Of a stretch of 64,000 bases of DNA, positions 63,604 to 64,000 are shown piece after piece. Made by a program: the position numbers and the translations under genes. How positions within the stretch are numbered: position 1 is the first letter of the stretch; every line of letters begins with the position of its first letter. The DNA comes from a virus: the IMG/VR virus record IMGVR_UViG_3300009428_000006, positions 1-64,000 of that record; one strand, 5' to 3'. The notes under the pieces are model-generated. The model worked only from the letters and a program-made list of their open reading frames with translations, was not told the origin of the DNA and ran no database searches.

Positions 63604-64000
63604 ATGACTACATTATCAGAAATTCGCAAAACTATCATCATTAACAATGATCACCTAATTAACGCCAAGGCTGCAATCAAATCTATGACTAATGATCCTC
63701 TGTCACACTTCGAAGATGTTATTACAAGTGATTATGAGGCAATGCTAAATGGACATTACGAGGATCATCTAGACGATATAGAATTTCTATGTGGTGAATT
63801 TCTATGTGGTGAATATGCATCGGACTTAATGCAAAAGCATGATCCTGTTATGTTTCGTTGCGGTTTAAATGATTTTGCTGATAGTTTTGATATTATGAAT
63901 TTAGACGAATATATTGATCTAGAATCTGAGGTCGAAGAGTTAGAAAAAGAAATAGCTGGACTTACGGAAGAGTTAGAAGAGTTAGAGAATAACTTAAATT
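63604..64000 (+). CDS. Hypothetical acidic protein, cut by right window edge
   Basis: The frame is open from ATG 63604 to base 64000. It contains LSHFEDVITSDYEAMLNGHY and MQKHDPVMFRCGLNDFADSF, followed by a Glu-rich coiled coil. Two adjacent in-frame copies of a 15-base unit give EFLCGEFLCG. It is an early-type product with its own promoter; the end is not visible. Confidence 0.65.
   Translation, partial: MTTLSEIRKTIIINNDHLINAKAAIKSMTNDPLSHFEDVITSDYEAMLNGHYEDHLDDIEFLCGEFLCGEYASDLMQKHDPVMFRCGLNDFADSFDIMNLDEYIDLESEVEELEKEIAGLTEELEELENNLN

Overview
This window is part of a tailed double-stranded DNA phage genome. It is gene-dense and AT-rich. The structural block follows the order of a lambda/HK97-type siphovirus: terminase, portal, protease, major capsid, connectors, tail tube, frameshifted tail chaperone, tape measure, then gpM/gpL/gpK/gpI/gpJ-like tail-tip genes. 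It is combined with a T7-type replication and transcription set: a family A DNA polymerase, a gp4-like primase-helicase and an 880-residue single-subunit RNA polymerase. No bacterial chromosomal genes are visible. The lambda-like tail tip, the sigma70-type promoters and the spanin-like and SleB-like lysis genes suggest a Gram-negative, probably gammaproteobacterial and perhaps marine host; that host guess is inference.

Layout. (1) 1-5996, minus strand: replication genes (DNA polymerase running off the left edge, a frameshifted SF1 helicase, primase-helicase, small unknowns). (2) 6266-12865, plus strand: T7-type RNA polymerase behind a strong host promoter, an unusual second palm-domain polymerase-like protein, a GIY-YIG nuclease and unknowns. 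(3) 12866-15020: a long, mostly non-protein stretch with a terminator, a candidate large structured RNA, an HNH nuclease gene inserted among hairpins, and another long hairpin. (4) 15021-46721, plus strand: packaging, head, tail, fibre and lysis genes. The large terminase gene is split by a group I intron just before its last nuclease aspartate. (5) 46765-61028, minus strand: a SleB-like hydrolase, SbcC-like ATPase, HAD phosphatase, dihydrofolate reductase, thymidylate synthase, homing endonucleases, metallophosphoesterase and many small early-type genes, driven by sigma70-like promoters. (6) 61029-64000: a non-coding control region with Fur-box-like palindromes, then a rightward series of tiny genes, most with their own promoter and several with a hairpin leader.

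How it may work. Host polymerase reads the minus-strand early block, the tiny right-end genes and the phage RNA polymerase gene. A near-identical 23-bp element lies at each end of the RNA polymerase cluster in opposite orientation. Its size and makeup resemble T7-class promoters. Read outward, one copy would drive the replication genes leftward and the other the structural genes rightward. The nucleotide genes supply DNA precursors, and the lambda-like genes package and build the virion.

An unexpected theme is gene interruption. Six reading frames contain a single in-frame nonsense codon, including the tape measure gene and several homing nucleases, and one helicase gene has a single-base frameshift. 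These could be real decay, readthrough, or sequence error, and they deserve checking against raw reads.
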